54,245 bases of DNA from CAYNSB01 sp964399625 (lineage in GTDB: Bacteria; Planctomycetota; Phycisphaerae; Phycisphaerales; UBA1924). Under the pieces are notes generated by a model. The model was not told the DNA's origin, did not search any database, and saw only the letters and a list, made by a program, of their open reading frames with translations. The stretch is taken from NCBI GenBank assembly GCA_964399625.1, contig CAYNSB010000027.1, positions 1 through 54,245 of the forward strand, in the 5' to 3' direction. Both the position numbers and the translations under genes were made by a program. Below, piece after piece: positions 42,260 through 51,884 of this stretch; within the stretch, counting starts at the first letter, position 1, and each line of letters opens with the position of its first letter.

Positions 42260-44326
42260 CTATGGGCAGCCGGCACGGAACGTCTGCAGGAAGCACACGA
42301 AGTCCGCGGCCCCCAGAACCGGGGCGGTGGTGCTGCCGTCGCAATTCGCGCGCAGGTCACCCGAGCGGAAGCGGCCCAGGAAGCACACGTAATCCGAGAT
42401 GTTCAGCACCGGCGAGAGCGTGCTGCCGTCGCAATTCGCGTAGCACGCGGGCGTGAGCGTCAGCGTCGCGGCGTTGCTCGTGACCGTCCCGCACGGGCCC
42501 GCCAGCGCGCACGTGTACAGGCCGCCATCGCCGCTCTGTGTCGCGAAGGACAGGATGGGCAGCGTCGCGCCGCCGATCGGGTTGCCATCCTTTTTCCACT
42601 GGTATCCGTTGACGGCGCCGCTGCCCGCGACGGTGAACGTGGCGACGGCGCCCACGGGCACGCTGGCGCTCTGGGGCTGCGTGGTCACCCGGATGTCGGA
42701 GAACGCAACGCTGACGCTGGCGCTGGGAACGCTCGAGCACGAGTTCGTCGCGACGCAGTCGTACACGCCCGCATCGTCCAGCGTGGGCGATGGGATGCTC
42801 AGCGTGCCGCCGGTGGCGCCGGGGATCGCCACGCCGTCCTTGCGCCATTGCAGTGTGGGCGTGGGCCGGCCCGTGGCGGCCGCGGTGAACGAAAGCCCCG
42901 AGGCGAGGCAGTACTGGCTCCCCTGCACGGGGTTGGTCGTGAACGACGGGCAGATGACGGCGCTGGTCGCGCTCATCTGGAGCAGGTAGGACTGCACGGC
43001 CTGCAGCGTCGTGTTGGAACTGATGCGGATGTAGTAGACCCCGGCGTTGGGAAGGATGAGGTCGGTGATGGTCTCGCCCTGCCCCGCGACGCCCGCGTTC
43101 GCGGTCGCCAGCAGCGTGACCCCATCAGAGGCGTAAACACGCACCACCAGATCAGCGATCGCGAGCGCATCGGTCGTCCCCGTGGTGCCGCAGACCCCGC
43201 TGGTCTGGGGGGCGTTCTGGTACGTGGAACCCTTGGGCTGGGCGTTGATGGTCAGCGCGATGCCCGTGGGAGCCGTGATCTTGTAATAGTCCGAGGTCTT
43301 GAACGGATCGAGCGAGAGGATCGCGGAGTTCGGGTCCGCGGAGAACGCGAGAGGCGGCGGCGTGGTGCCGAGGAATCCCGACGACGGGATCGACGAGCCC
43401 GGCGCGAGCAGGCCCAGGTCCTTGGCGAACTCGGTGGTATCGATGGCGCCGTTGATGTCGCCGTAGAGGCTCTGCACGGAGCGGATGTCGTCCTGTCGAG
43501 GCCCGTCGAACGAGTTGTTCGCGAACGGGAACATCAGGATGCGATCCGTCGTGGAGCAGGAGTGCTTGAGGCCCAGCCCGTGCCCGTGCTCGTGCATGAT
43601 GACGTCGCGGAAGTAGACGAACTGGTTGCGCGGATCGGAGAAGAACGGGCCGATGTCGTCCGTGTCGATCGTCATGTCCCCGTCGTTGGGGAAGAAGTTG
43701 TACGCGAGCACGCCGCCGACGCCGTCGATCGTGTGCCCGGCGATGCGCACGTCCCCGCGCAGCCCGTTGGAGCCCGCAGTGCCCCAGGCGGCGCCATCGT
43801 CCCAGTCGTTGGGCCCGTTCTTGATGCGCGTGTAGACGTTCCCGCAGAGCTCGGCCCAGCGTGCGAACGCGCCCTCGTAGAAGCCGATCCACGTCGCGCG
43901 CCCTCCCGCCGAGGCGAATCCGAAGTCCATCTTCGCGAACAGCACGTTGGGCGCGGTGGGCTCGCCGATACTCCCGTCGATGCTCAGCCCGTCGGGCGCG
44001 AAGCTCCAGCGGATGTTGACCGGCGTGCCGAACTCCCCCGTCCAGCGGAACGAGGTGTAGTAGTCAACTCCCCCGAAGCCCAGGGCCGCATTCCGCGCAT
44101 CCACGATCGCCGAGACCGCGCGGACGTACGCGGGGTCCGTGCCCTCCGCGAAGCAGGCGGTCACCGGCGCGATGCGCCGCTCGTTGCTGTCCGTGTCCGC
44201 GTTGGGCGGGATACGCGGCGCGCTCCACTGCTCGCCGCCCTGTCGCGGCAGCGACTGCCCCTGCGCCAGGCCGCACAGCGCCGCCAACGCACCCGCCGCC
44301 CCGACGCGCGCGACCGTCCGCTTCAT
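42260..44326 (-). CDS. Secreted matrixin-like zinc metalloprotease with Ig-like domains and dockerin (paralogue 3)
   Basis: A 688-residue, more distant member of the trio. The signal peptide ends near GLAQGQ. The zinc site is HEHGHGLGLKH at 245-255 (His245, Glu246, His249, His255) with Met-turn candidate Met265 (RILMFP). The Ig-like domains (LQWRKDGVA, YQWKKDG) and dockerin have clearly diverged: the dockerin reads CYANCDGSTLSPVLNISDYVC, then LRANCDGS, ending RAGCP. The substrate-facing part of the catalytic domain also differs (an extra CGN and SFRW in place of TTRW). The start ATG at 44324-44326 follows AAGGGG. It lies 257 bases upstream of paralogue 2 on the same strand. No shared hairpin is found at its end. 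Confidence 0.87.
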   Translation of the reverse strand: MKRTVARVGAAGALAALCGLAQGQSLPRQGGEQWSAPRIPPNADTDSNERRIAPVTACFAEGTDPAYVRAVSAIVDARNAALGFGGVDYYTSFRWTGEFGTPVNIRWSFAPDGLSIDGSIGEPTAPNVLFAKMDFGFASAGGRATWIGFYEGAFARWAELCGNVYTRIKNGPNDWDDGAAWGTAGSNGLRGDVRIAGHTIDGVGGVLAYNFFPNDGDMTIDTDDIGPFFSDPRNQFVYFRDVIMHEHGHGLGLKHSCSTTDRILMFPFANNSFDGPRQDDIRSVQSLYGDINGAIDTTEFAKDLGLLAPGSSIPSSGFLGTTPPPLAFSADPNSAILSLDPFKTSDYYKITAPTGIALTINAQPKGSTYQNAPQTSGVCGTTGTTDALAIADLVVRVYASDGVTLLATANAGVAGQGETITDLILPNAGVYYIRISSNTTLQAVQSYLLQMSATSAVICPSFTTNPVQGSQYCLASGLSFTAAATGRPTPTLQWRKDGVAIPGATGGTLSIPSPTLDDAGVYDCVATNSCSSVPSASVSVAFSDIRVTTQPQSASVPVGAVATFTVAGSGAVNGYQWKKDGNPIGGATLPILSFATQSGDGGLYTCALAGPCGTVTSNAATLTLTPACYANCDGSTLSPVLNISDYVCFLGRFRSGDLRANCDGSTTAPVLGAADFVCFLQTFRAGCP

Positions 44327-44501
44327 GGTGTTCCCCTTCGCGCTGGGCCCCGGAGAGAAATCCGGAGCGACGACTCCTTACGTTACAAGAACGCTCGGGT
44401 CTTGTCCAGACCAACGCGCCCGCATCCAGAGGACGGCGTGGGCCCGCGGACGCATACAGGGCCGATTCACGGGGGTTGCGATCTGCGCGGCGCTCATCCG
44501 T

Positions 44502-47105
44502 TCACGGGCAGCCCGCGCGGAACGTGCCCAGGTAGCAGACGAAGTCCGCCGCCGTGAGCAGCGGCAGCGACGTGCTCCCATCGCAGTTGGCGTAGAGATC
44601 GCCCGTGCGGAACCGCCCCAGGAAGCAGACAAAGTCGGCCGCGCTCAGCAGCGGCGGCGTGGTGTTCCCGTCGCAGTTGGGATAGCACGCGTTGGTCGCG
44701 ACGATGCTGATCCCCTCGTCGAGGATGTCCGCCAGCGCCAGCACCGCGCCGTTGCCCGACATCGCCAGTTGGGTGTTCAGGCGCCCGGTGTCGCGCGTCG
44801 AGAGGATGGCCCCCGACGTGGGGTTCGCCTCCAGCACCGAGCCCGACTGCGTGATCGACAGACCGCCGTTGCCGATCGTGTAGCCGCCGCCGGACGTCGC
44901 GAGGTAGAGGCGATCGACGCTCGGGTGATGCACGAAGCCGGAGATGGAGTCGCTGGGGCTGATCGCGGCGCCCAGCGCGAGCGACGGCAGGCTGACCACG
45001 CGAACGTGCGACGGCGTGCCCGTGACCTGCACGTACAGCTTGTCGCCCGAGGGGCTCAGGGCCAGCTCGGCCGGATTCGTCGCCAGCGATCCCGAGAGGG
45101 GCGGGATCGGCACGCGCGTGAGCACGCTCGCCGTGGGCGTCGAGGTATCGACGACGATCAGCTCGTTCGAGAAGAGGCCCGTGACGTACAGGCGTGTGCC
45201 CGCCTGGTTGAACAACGCGCGCACGGGGAACACGCTCACGCCCGTGCCCAGGCTCAGCGTCTGGCGGAACGTCCACGGGCCGGCGTTGATGAACGTGAGC
45301 GTGCTGTCGAACGAGTCGCACGTCACGATCGTGCCGCCGTCGGGCGAGAGCGCCATGCCGCTGGTGCTGGAGAAGTTCTGCGAGTAGCCGCCCATGTTCC
45401 CGGTGCTGATCTTCGCGCCCTCGAGCGCCTTGGTGCCGAGGTTCACGCGGTAGATGCCGTCGCCGTCGGCCACGACGGGGAGATAGGCGTACTGCCCGTT
45501 GGGCGAGATGCGGATCTGGTCGCCGCGCCGCCCCATGCTCACGTTGGTCGCGCTCAGCGCGCCCATGTCGATGATCGTGCACAGGAAATCATCGCGCGAG
45601 GCGACGACCGCCCGCGTCCCGTCCGGAGTGAACTGCACGTTGCCCGGGCGGCGCCCCACGGGCAGGATCGCCAGCTGCGTGCCGGATCGATCGAAGATCG
45701 TGACGTTCTGCGAGAACTGGTTCACCGCGATGATGCGCGAGCCGTCCGGGCTGATCGCGAGGGTGCGGGTCTTGTCGGCCTCGGGGCTCGGGCCGCTGGG
45801 CCCCGCCGACAGCAGCGAGGCCGTGGGGTCGCCCACGACCATGTCCTCGCCGAACGTCTGGGAGAAGCCCACCACGCGCGTGGGCGTGGCGGCCCCGATC
45901 GAGGTGAGCACGAAGTTGTTGATCGAGCGCGTCACGCTCTGCGTGTCGTAGCTCACGATCGCGCCGGGGAACGACAGCGTGAAGACGAGGTTCGTCCCCG
46001 GGATGTTGACCAGCGAGTCCACGTTCGCCGTCGCCGTCAGGTTGGGCGAGAACACGCCGCTGGCAAGATCCAGCACGACGCACGCGTTCTGGATCGCCAG
46101 AACCGCGCGGGCGCCATCAGGGCTGACGGCAACGGGCCCCTGCAGATCGCCCGTGGTGGTGTACGTCTGCAGGATCGTGCCGTTGGGCACGTCCACCACG
46201 CTCACCGTGTGCGTGGAGAACGCGTGCGTCACCAGGGCGCGCGTGCCGTTGGCGTAGGCGAAGGCGTTGTAGGCGTTGCCGGCGCAGGGCACGTCCGTCA
46301 CCGCGCCCGTCAGGATGTTCACGAGGCGCACGCGATTCGCCGCCGATCCATCGGGCACCACGGCGATATCGCCCGCCAGCGCAATCTCGCTGTGGCGCAG
46401 GGCCAGCCCCTGCGACTCGAAGTTCACCGCGAACGTGGACCACCCCGGCGCCCCGGGCACCGTGCGCTCCACGCTCAGCGTGCCCAGGTTGATGATCGTG
46501 AGGTCGCTCGAGCCGAAGTTGCGGACCACGGCCCGCGCACCGTCCCCCGTGAGCAGCACCTGGCTCGGGTTCGTGCCCACGGGCAGAACCGCGAGCTCCA
46601 CGCCCGTCGCGAGGTTGACGATCGACGCCGTCCCCTGGGTGATGTTCGCCGTCACCGCGCGAGACCCGTCGGCGGTGATCGCCAGCGCCTGGGGCGTTCC
46701 CGAGAGCGGGATGTTGCGCACCAGCGCGCGCGTGTCCGGGTTCAGCAGCACGAGGTTGTTGGAGAAGCGGTTGGCGACGACGACCGCCGAGCCATCGGGC
46801 AGGAACGCGGCCGCGGTGTGCGAGTCCGCCTCGGGCGAGACTCCCGCCGGCGCAAAGAGCTCGGGCCCGAGCGCATCGACGGTCCCCGTGCGCGGCGCAT
46901 CGCCCACGCGCAGGCTCTGCCCAGGGGCGATGGTCCACGACGCCCACAGCGGCTCGCCATCGGGCGAGGTCAGGCACGAGCGCGTCGGCTCCTGCGACCA
47001 CGGTTGCGCCCACGCCGAACCCGCCATCCCCGCGAGCGCCGCGAGCACCGATCCACGGATCACAGACCCGCGAATAACAGACCCGGATACTTTCTGTTGA
47101 CGCAC
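44502..47105 (-). CDS. Secreted YVTN-like beta-propeller protein with C-terminal GC-type dockerin
   Basis: An 867-residue exported protein made mostly of 40-45-residue repeats of the YVTN/40-residue propeller type, for example LAITADGSRAVTANITQGTASIVNLATG, shown here only by its key pattern 'ISPDG..A.V......V.V.D..TG'. There are about 14-16 units, enough for two propellers. It ends in a six-Cys dockerin (CYPNCDGN ... FRAGCP). The start is GTG at 47103-47105, chosen because GGAGG lies 6 bases before it and it begins a basic, hydrophobic signal peptide (cleavage near SAWAQ); the frame stays open for 48 codons upstream. The signal peptide contains an in-frame duplicated GSVIR. A binding role is inferred; there is no catalytic motif. 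Confidence 0.83.
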   Translation of the reverse strand: MRQQKVSGSVIRGSVIRGSVLAALAGMAGSAWAQPWSQEPTRSCLTSPDGEPLWASWTIAPGQSLRVGDAPRTGTVDALGPELFAPAGVSPEADSHTAAAFLPDGSAVVVANRFSNNLVLLNPDTRALVRNIPLSGTPQALAITADGSRAVTANITQGTASIVNLATGVELAVLPVGTNPSQVLLTGDGARAVVRNFGSSDLTIINLGTLSVERTVPGAPGWSTFAVNFESQGLALRHSEIALAGDIAVVPDGSAANRVRLVNILTGAVTDVPCAGNAYNAFAYANGTRALVTHAFSTHTVSVVDVPNGTILQTYTTTGDLQGPVAVSPDGARAVLAIQNACVVLDLASGVFSPNLTATANVDSLVNIPGTNLVFTLSFPGAIVSYDTQSVTRSINNFVLTSIGAATPTRVVGFSQTFGEDMVVGDPTASLLSAGPSGPSPEADKTRTLAISPDGSRIIAVNQFSQNVTIFDRSGTQLAILPVGRRPGNVQFTPDGTRAVVASRDDFLCTIIDMGALSATNVSMGRRGDQIRISPNGQYAYLPVVADGDGIYRVNLGTKALEGAKISTGNMGGYSQNFSSTSGMALSPDGGTIVTCDSFDSTLTFINAGPWTFRQTLSLGTGVSVFPVRALFNQAGTRLYVTGLFSNELIVVDTSTPTASVLTRVPIPPLSGSLATNPAELALSPSGDKLYVQVTGTPSHVRVVSLPSLALGAAISPSDSISGFVHHPSVDRLYLATSGGGYTIGNGGLSITQSGSVLEANPTSGAILSTRDTGRLNTQLAMSGNGAVLALADILDEGISIVATNACYPNCDGNTTPPLLSAADFVCFLGRFRTGDLYANCDGSTSLPLLTAADFVCYLGTFRAGCP

Positions 47106-47300
47106 GACATGCCTCCACGGCTTGGTGGCCGCTGTGTGCCCGCGCCCGGCGAAGGCCCACCGAACGCGGGAGAGCGATGAGAGCGCGAGTCTACCGCGCA
47201 CCTCCGCGTTTGCAGCATGAAGATGTTGCAAGCAACGCGAGCCGCGCACCGATAGCCCAGCGCTGCGTGGCGCCCGCTGGGTTCGCCAGATTGCCCAGAC

Positions 47301-48845
47301 TCACATGCTCAGCACGCGCCCCTCGCTCGCCAGCGCCGCCTCGCGCACCGCCTCGTGCATCGTCGGGTGCGCGTGCATCGTGACGATGATCTCCTCGGTC
47401 GTCGCCTCCAGCCGGCGAGCGAGGCTCATCTCCGCGATCAGCTCCGTCGCCTGATCGCCCATGATGTGCGCGCCCAGGATCTCGCCACGCGGCAGCCCGC
47501 GGATGATCTTCACGAGGCCCTCGGTGTGCGCCGCGGCGATCGCCTTGCCCAGCGCCGTGAAGGGGAACGAACCGACCTCGTAGTCCTTGCCCTTCTTCAG
47601 CCCCTGCGCGATCAGCGCCTGCTCCGTGAAGCCCACGCTCGCCACCTGCGGCACGCAGTACGTGCACCCCGGGATCACGCTGTAGTCGATCGGGTGCGGC
47701 TCGTGCGCGAGCTTCTTGTCCTTCCACGCGATCCGCTCGGCGCACAGGTACGCCTCCTCGCTCGCCACGTGCGCCAGCCACGGCGGACCGATCACGTCGC
47801 CCACCGCGTACACGCCCGGCACGTTCGTCGTGTAGTTGATCGCCTCGGCCCGCGTCTTGCCCGGCACATAGTCCGTGACGATGTGGTCCTTCTCGAGCTT
47901 CAGCCCCAGGCCCGCATCGAACAGCCCGTCGGTCCGCCCCTTCACGCCGATCGCCAGCAGCACCTTGTCGGCCTCGAGCGTCTCCTTCTTGCTGTCGTCG
48001 GCCTTGCCGTTCGCGAAGGGCGCGACCGTCACCTTCACTCCGCCCGACGCCTTGTCGATCGCGACGGTGGTGGTGGAGGTGCGGATGTCCAGCCCGGCCT
48101 TCTTGTAGTGCTTGAGCAGCGCGTCGGAGATGTCCTTGTCCTCCACGGGCAGGATGCGGTCCATCATCTCGATGACCGTGACCTTCGTGCCCATGGAGTG
48201 ATAGAAGTACGCGAACTCCATCCCGATCGCGCCCGCGCCCACGATGATCAGCCGCTTGGGCATCTGCTTGTTGAACATGGCCTCGCGGGCGCCCCAGATC
48301 TTGTCTCCATCGAACTTGGCAAACGGCAGGTCGCGTGCGACCGAGCCTGTCGCGATGAGCACGTTGGTCGCCGTGATGCTGCGGATCGTCTTCCCCGGCG
48401 TCGCGGGGGCGCTGGTCAGTTCTTCCTTGACGGCGCACTCCTGCACATCGATCTTGCAGGGCGCGGTGCCCTTGCGGCCGGAAGTGATCTTCGCGTTGCC
48501 GACGATGTGCTCGATCTTGTTCTTCTTGAAGAGGAACCCGATGCCGTTGTTGAGCTTGCTCGCGACATCGCGCGAGCGGCCGATGATCTTGTCCCAGTTG
48601 AAGCCGATCTTGCCCTCGACCGTCAGGCCCCAGAAGTCGGCCTTGCCGCTGAGCTTCTCATAGAGCTCCGCGTTCGAAAGCAGTGCCTTGCTCGGGATAC
48701 AGCCCCAGTTCAGGCACACCCCGCCCAGCTTGGCCCGCTCGACGCAGGCGACTTTCATCCCCAGCTGCGCAGCGCGGATCGCGCCCACATACCCCGCCGG
48801 ACCGCCGCCAATGACAACCAGATCGAAGTGGTTTGCGTCTGCCAC
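47301..48845 (-). CDS. lpdA: Dihydrolipoyl dehydrogenase
   Basis: A 514-residue FAD-dependent pyridine nucleotide-disulfide oxidoreductase, the E3 component that reoxidises lipoyl groups of the 2-oxo acid dehydrogenase complexes. Visible parts are the FAD-binding GGGPAGYVG (13-21), the redox-active disulfide GGVCLNWGCIPSK (Cys44 and Cys49), the NAD-binding IVGAGAIGMEFA, the second FAD motif VYAVGDV and the C-terminal HAHPTMHE with the catalytic His-Glu pair. The start is GTG at 48843-48845, preceded by AAGGAAGG; a TTG start 14 codons upstream is possible but lacks such a site. It is longer than the usual ~470 because of small insertions around residues 140-175. No E1 or E2 genes are adjacent. 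Confidence 0.94.
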   Translation of the reverse strand: MADANHFDLVVIGGGPAGYVGAIRAAQLGMKVACVERAKLGGVCLNWGCIPSKALLSNAELYEKLSGKADFWGLTVEGKIGFNWDKIIGRSRDVASKLNNGIGFLFKKNKIEHIVGNAKITSGRKGTAPCKIDVQECAVKEELTSAPATPGKTIRSITATNVLIATGSVARDLPFAKFDGDKIWGAREAMFNKQMPKRLIIVGAGAIGMEFAYFYHSMGTKVTVIEMMDRILPVEDKDISDALLKHYKKAGLDIRTSTTTVAIDKASGGVKVTVAPFANGKADDSKKETLEADKVLLAIGVKGRTDGLFDAGLGLKLEKDHIVTDYVPGKTRAEAINYTTNVPGVYAVGDVIGPPWLAHVASEEAYLCAERIAWKDKKLAHEPHPIDYSVIPGCTYCVPQVASVGFTEQALIAQGLKKGKDYEVGSFPFTALGKAIAAAHTEGLVKIIRGLPRGEILGAHIMGDQATELIAEMSLARRLEATTEEIIVTMHAHPTMHEAVREAALASEGRVLSM

Positions 48846-48928
48846 AGAAAGACCCTTCCTTGCTGCCGCGCTTTCCGCGCGGGACAAGCACTATAGGAAG
48901 AGCGCGGCCGACTTGGACGCACCCGGGT

Positions 48929-51718
48929 TCACGGACATCCGGCGGCAAATCGGCTCAGGAAGCAGCTGAAGTCCAGGGCGTTGAGGACCGGGGCGTTCGT
49001 CGATCCATCGCAGTTGGCGTAGCTGCGACCCGCCGCGAACTGGCCCAGGAAGCACCCAAAGTCCAGGGCATTCAACACCGGAGCCGCCGTGCTCAGGTCA
49101 CAGTTGGCGTAGCACGTGCGCTCGCACTCGTCCGGCACGGCGTTCTGGTTGACGTCACTGCTGAAGCCTGTGGCGATGTCGCACGAGTCGGGCACCTGGT
49201 TGCGGTTGCAGTCAAAGCCGGTGCCCGGCATGAAGTCAAAGCCCGTCGGCCGCGTGAGCAGCGAATCATCCGCCTGGACGTACGACCGGACGAAGAAGCC
49301 GGTGCGTGCGTCGAAGATCAGGATGTGGGCCCGGGTGATGTGCGTGTCCAGCGGGTCGGTGTTCGCGCTGACATACACCTGCTTGTCGGGCCCGATGCGC
49401 AGCGCCCACGGCCCATCGAAGTGAACACCCACGACGCTCCACACCTTGATGAACGCGCCGGTCGTCCCGTTGTATTCGAGGATCTGGTTGGTCCCGAAGC
49501 TCGAAACCAGAATGTTGCTGGTCAGCGGATTGAGCACAAGGCCCTTGGGCGCAGAAAGCCCGCCCGATGCAGCTGCCACAAACACCCTGATGAAGGCCCC
49601 CGTTGTCGCGTTGTATTCGTTCACCTGGTTGTTGGTCTCGCTCGTCACAAGCAGGGTGCCCGCCGATGAACGCGCGAGGCCCATCGGCGCGCTCAACCCT
49701 CCAAGGCCGGTCGTCACGAGCGTGCCGAGAGAAGCGCCCGTGCTCAGGTTGTAGCGCCGAACCGCGTTGCCGGTTCGATCGGCAACCAGGAGCTCGCCCG
49801 TCGCGGAAATCAGAAGCGAAGAAGGAGACGCCAGTCCCCCCGATCCGACCGCCACCAGCACGCGCACAAATCCGCCGCTGGAGTTGAACTCCACCACGCC
49901 GTTGGCCGCGGCCACCAGCACGCGCCTGTTTGTCGTGATGAGAAGATCGTTTACCGGCGAGGTTGCGCCCGCCGCGGAAGACCGCATCAACACGCCCGTC
50001 ACCGAGTGATACTCGCGCACCACGCCGGTCACGCTGCTCGCCGCCCACCCATCGTGCGCGCCCTGCAGTTCCGTCAGATCAGGGATGGTGTCCCCGTCGC
50101 AATCCTGCGCACTGTCGAGCGTCCGATTGCGATCCTTGTCGAGCGCCATGTCCGCCATGATTTCGTTGTAGTCCGAACCGTTGGCGTTGTTCAGGTTCGC
50201 GTCGCACTCATCGGGAATGCCGTCGCCGTACAAGTCCTGGCTCGTGCCGAGCGCGATGTCGCGATCGTCCGGCACGCCGTTGTGGTTGCAGTCCGGCTCG
50301 CACGAATCGGGAATGCCGTTTGCGTTGAGGTCAAAGCTCGTCCCGTTCGCGATATCCACCGAATCCAGCACGCCATTGTGGTTGCAGTCCTCGCACTCGT
50401 CGGGGACCCCGTTGGAGTTGGTATCGAGGCTCGTACCCGACAGGATGTCCGACGCGTCGGAGATCCCGTTCTGGTTGCAGTCGAACGAAACGCAGTTCGG
50501 GATCGTCACAAGGTAATCGAGCATCTTCTGTCGCGTCACCTTGTGGAACCCCAGGTCCTCCACGGCCATCGCGCCGCTGATGGTCTGGTTGCAATACGAC
50601 ATGATCGTGCCGCGACGCGCCGGCGTGGACACCGTCTGGCACGCGTCGAGGCCGTAATCGTGCGTGTGCCCTGTGCCGCTGTTGTGGCCGAGTTCGTGCG
50701 CTGTGACCAACGGGTCATAGTTGAAGACGCTGGAGCTCAGCGGGTCCGCGAAGAAGCCGACGACGTTGCCGCAGAACGAGTAGGCGCTCGAGTTGCACAG
50801 CGAGCTCAAGTACGCCACGCCGCCCGGCATGTCGGCGCGGCCGCTGTACATCTGTGCCGCATCCCGCTGCACCGACTGCATGTTCGCCTGCCAGTAGGAC
50901 TGAAACGTGTTCAGCCCGGGCTGGAACGGTTCGTTCGGCAGCGGCCAGATCCGCGTGTACACAAGATCAACCCGCGTGTTGATCTCCCGCATGTAGATGT
51001 CGCTCACGGCGCCGTAGAGCTGCACCAGGTACGCCGCGGCCGCCGCCTGCGTCTGCAGCACCTGGAAAAACTCGTTGTCTGTTTCGACCGCAAGCTGAAT
51101 CTGTCGCAGCCCCCGCCGCGGCTCGACATCCGCCGGCGGCGGACCCGCGTGCGGATCGCCGATCACCTGGCACATCATCGTCGGCCCCGCGCTGCCGCGG
51201 CTCTGAAACACGATCGCTTGGCCCACCGGCAACTGCCCACCCTCGCGAGCCCGCGACGAAACGCCGTACGTCGGATAGCCCGGCCCGAGGTCGATGATGC
51301 CGTTGATCATCGTGTCCGCGATCGCGAGGTACGCGTGTGACGACTCATACCCCGCCGCGCGCCCGCGCAGGAGCAACACCGACTCGGGATCAAAGTCCAT
51401 CGGCTGATCGCCCTTGGGCCCGCCGATCACAAAGCGCGATGCCGGCGTGGTGATGCGGAACCGCTCGAGCTCAAGTGTCAGCGCGCCGCCTTCGACCGGC
51501 AGCGTCATTGAAAACGCGGCCGCATCCCGCTCGGACATGCGCGCGCGATCAAAGTGAACCGTGGGACCACGACGATCCTCATCGACCTGCACCACAATCG
51601 CGGCAGGAAGCGGCGCCGGATGGATCGCCGAGGCCGCGCTCCCCGCCCCGATTTGCGGGGGCATCTGGGCCTGGGTGGAAAGGGCGCACAGGACAAGCGG
51701 TAGGCTCAGTCGGATCAT
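48929..51718 (-). CDS. Secreted reprolysin-like metalloprotease with Ca-binding repeats, NHL-like propeller and dockerin
   Basis: A 929-residue exported protein with a signal peptide (cleavage near STQAQ) and a long N-terminal proregion. The metzincin domain (about 205-400) has the zinc site HELGHNSGTGH at 341-351 (His341, Glu342, His345, His351) and a Met-turn IMSYC near 377, as in the M12B/reprolysin-like group. Three or four repeats with DCNxNGxxD...SLDTNSNGVPDEC follow (about 413-515), the DxNxNGxxD loops of thrombospondin type 3-like calcium sites. Then comes an NHL-like propeller (about 555-820), one more DCNRNQVPD-type loop and the six-Cys dockerin (ends FAAGCP). The start ATG at 51716-51718 follows AGAGGCG. 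Substrate unknown. Confidence 0.87.
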   Translation of the reverse strand: MIRLSLPLVLCALSTQAQMPPQIGAGSAASAIHPAPLPAAIVVQVDEDRRGPTVHFDRARMSERDAAAFSMTLPVEGGALTLELERFRITTPASRFVIGGPKGDQPMDFDPESVLLLRGRAAGYESSHAYLAIADTMINGIIDLGPGYPTYGVSSRAREGGQLPVGQAIVFQSRGSAGPTMMCQVIGDPHAGPPPADVEPRRGLRQIQLAVETDNEFFQVLQTQAAAAAYLVQLYGAVSDIYMREINTRVDLVYTRIWPLPNEPFQPGLNTFQSYWQANMQSVQRDAAQMYSGRADMPGGVAYLSSLCNSSAYSFCGNVVGFFADPLSSSVFNYDPLVTAHELGHNSGTGHTHDYGLDACQTVSTPARRGTIMSYCNQTISGAMAVEDLGFHKVTRQKMLDYLVTIPNCVSFDCNQNGISDASDILSGTSLDTNSNGVPDECEDCNHNGVLDSVDIANGTSFDLNANGIPDSCEPDCNHNGVPDDRDIALGTSQDLYGDGIPDECDANLNNANGSDYNEIMADMALDKDRNRTLDSAQDCDGDTIPDLTELQGAHDGWAASSVTGVVREYHSVTGVLMRSSAAGATSPVNDLLITTNRRVLVAAANGVVEFNSSGGFVRVLVAVGSGGLASPSSLLISATGELLVADRTGNAVRRYNLSTGASLGTLVTTGLGGLSAPMGLARSSAGTLLVTSETNNQVNEYNATTGAFIRVFVAAASGGLSAPKGLVLNPLTSNILVSSFGTNQILEYNGTTGAFIKVWSVVGVHFDGPWALRIGPDKQVYVSANTDPLDTHITRAHILIFDARTGFFVRSYVQADDSLLTRPTGFDFMPGTGFDCNRNQVPDSCDIATGFSSDVNQNAVPDECERTCYANCDLSTAAPVLNALDFGCFLGQFAAGRSYANCDGSTNAPVLNALDFSCFLSRFAAGCP

Positions 51719-51884
51719 GGGCCGCCTCTGGGGCGAGAAAAAAGCCCGGTAGAGCCGCCAAACGAGACGGGACCCCGGGCCTTCTCCGCTTCGCAGAGGT
51801 TACCGCGCCGGGCCCGCGTTGCAAGCTCTTTTTTGATTATGTACCCAGGTTCTGGGACACTGTTTCGACCACAGGAGCCCCATG

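Noticed and set aside
44139..47180. A 1013-codon plus-strand open frame opposite the propeller gene
   Set aside because: It is an antisense shadow of the YVTN-like propeller gene, with low-complexity composition and no recognisable motif.
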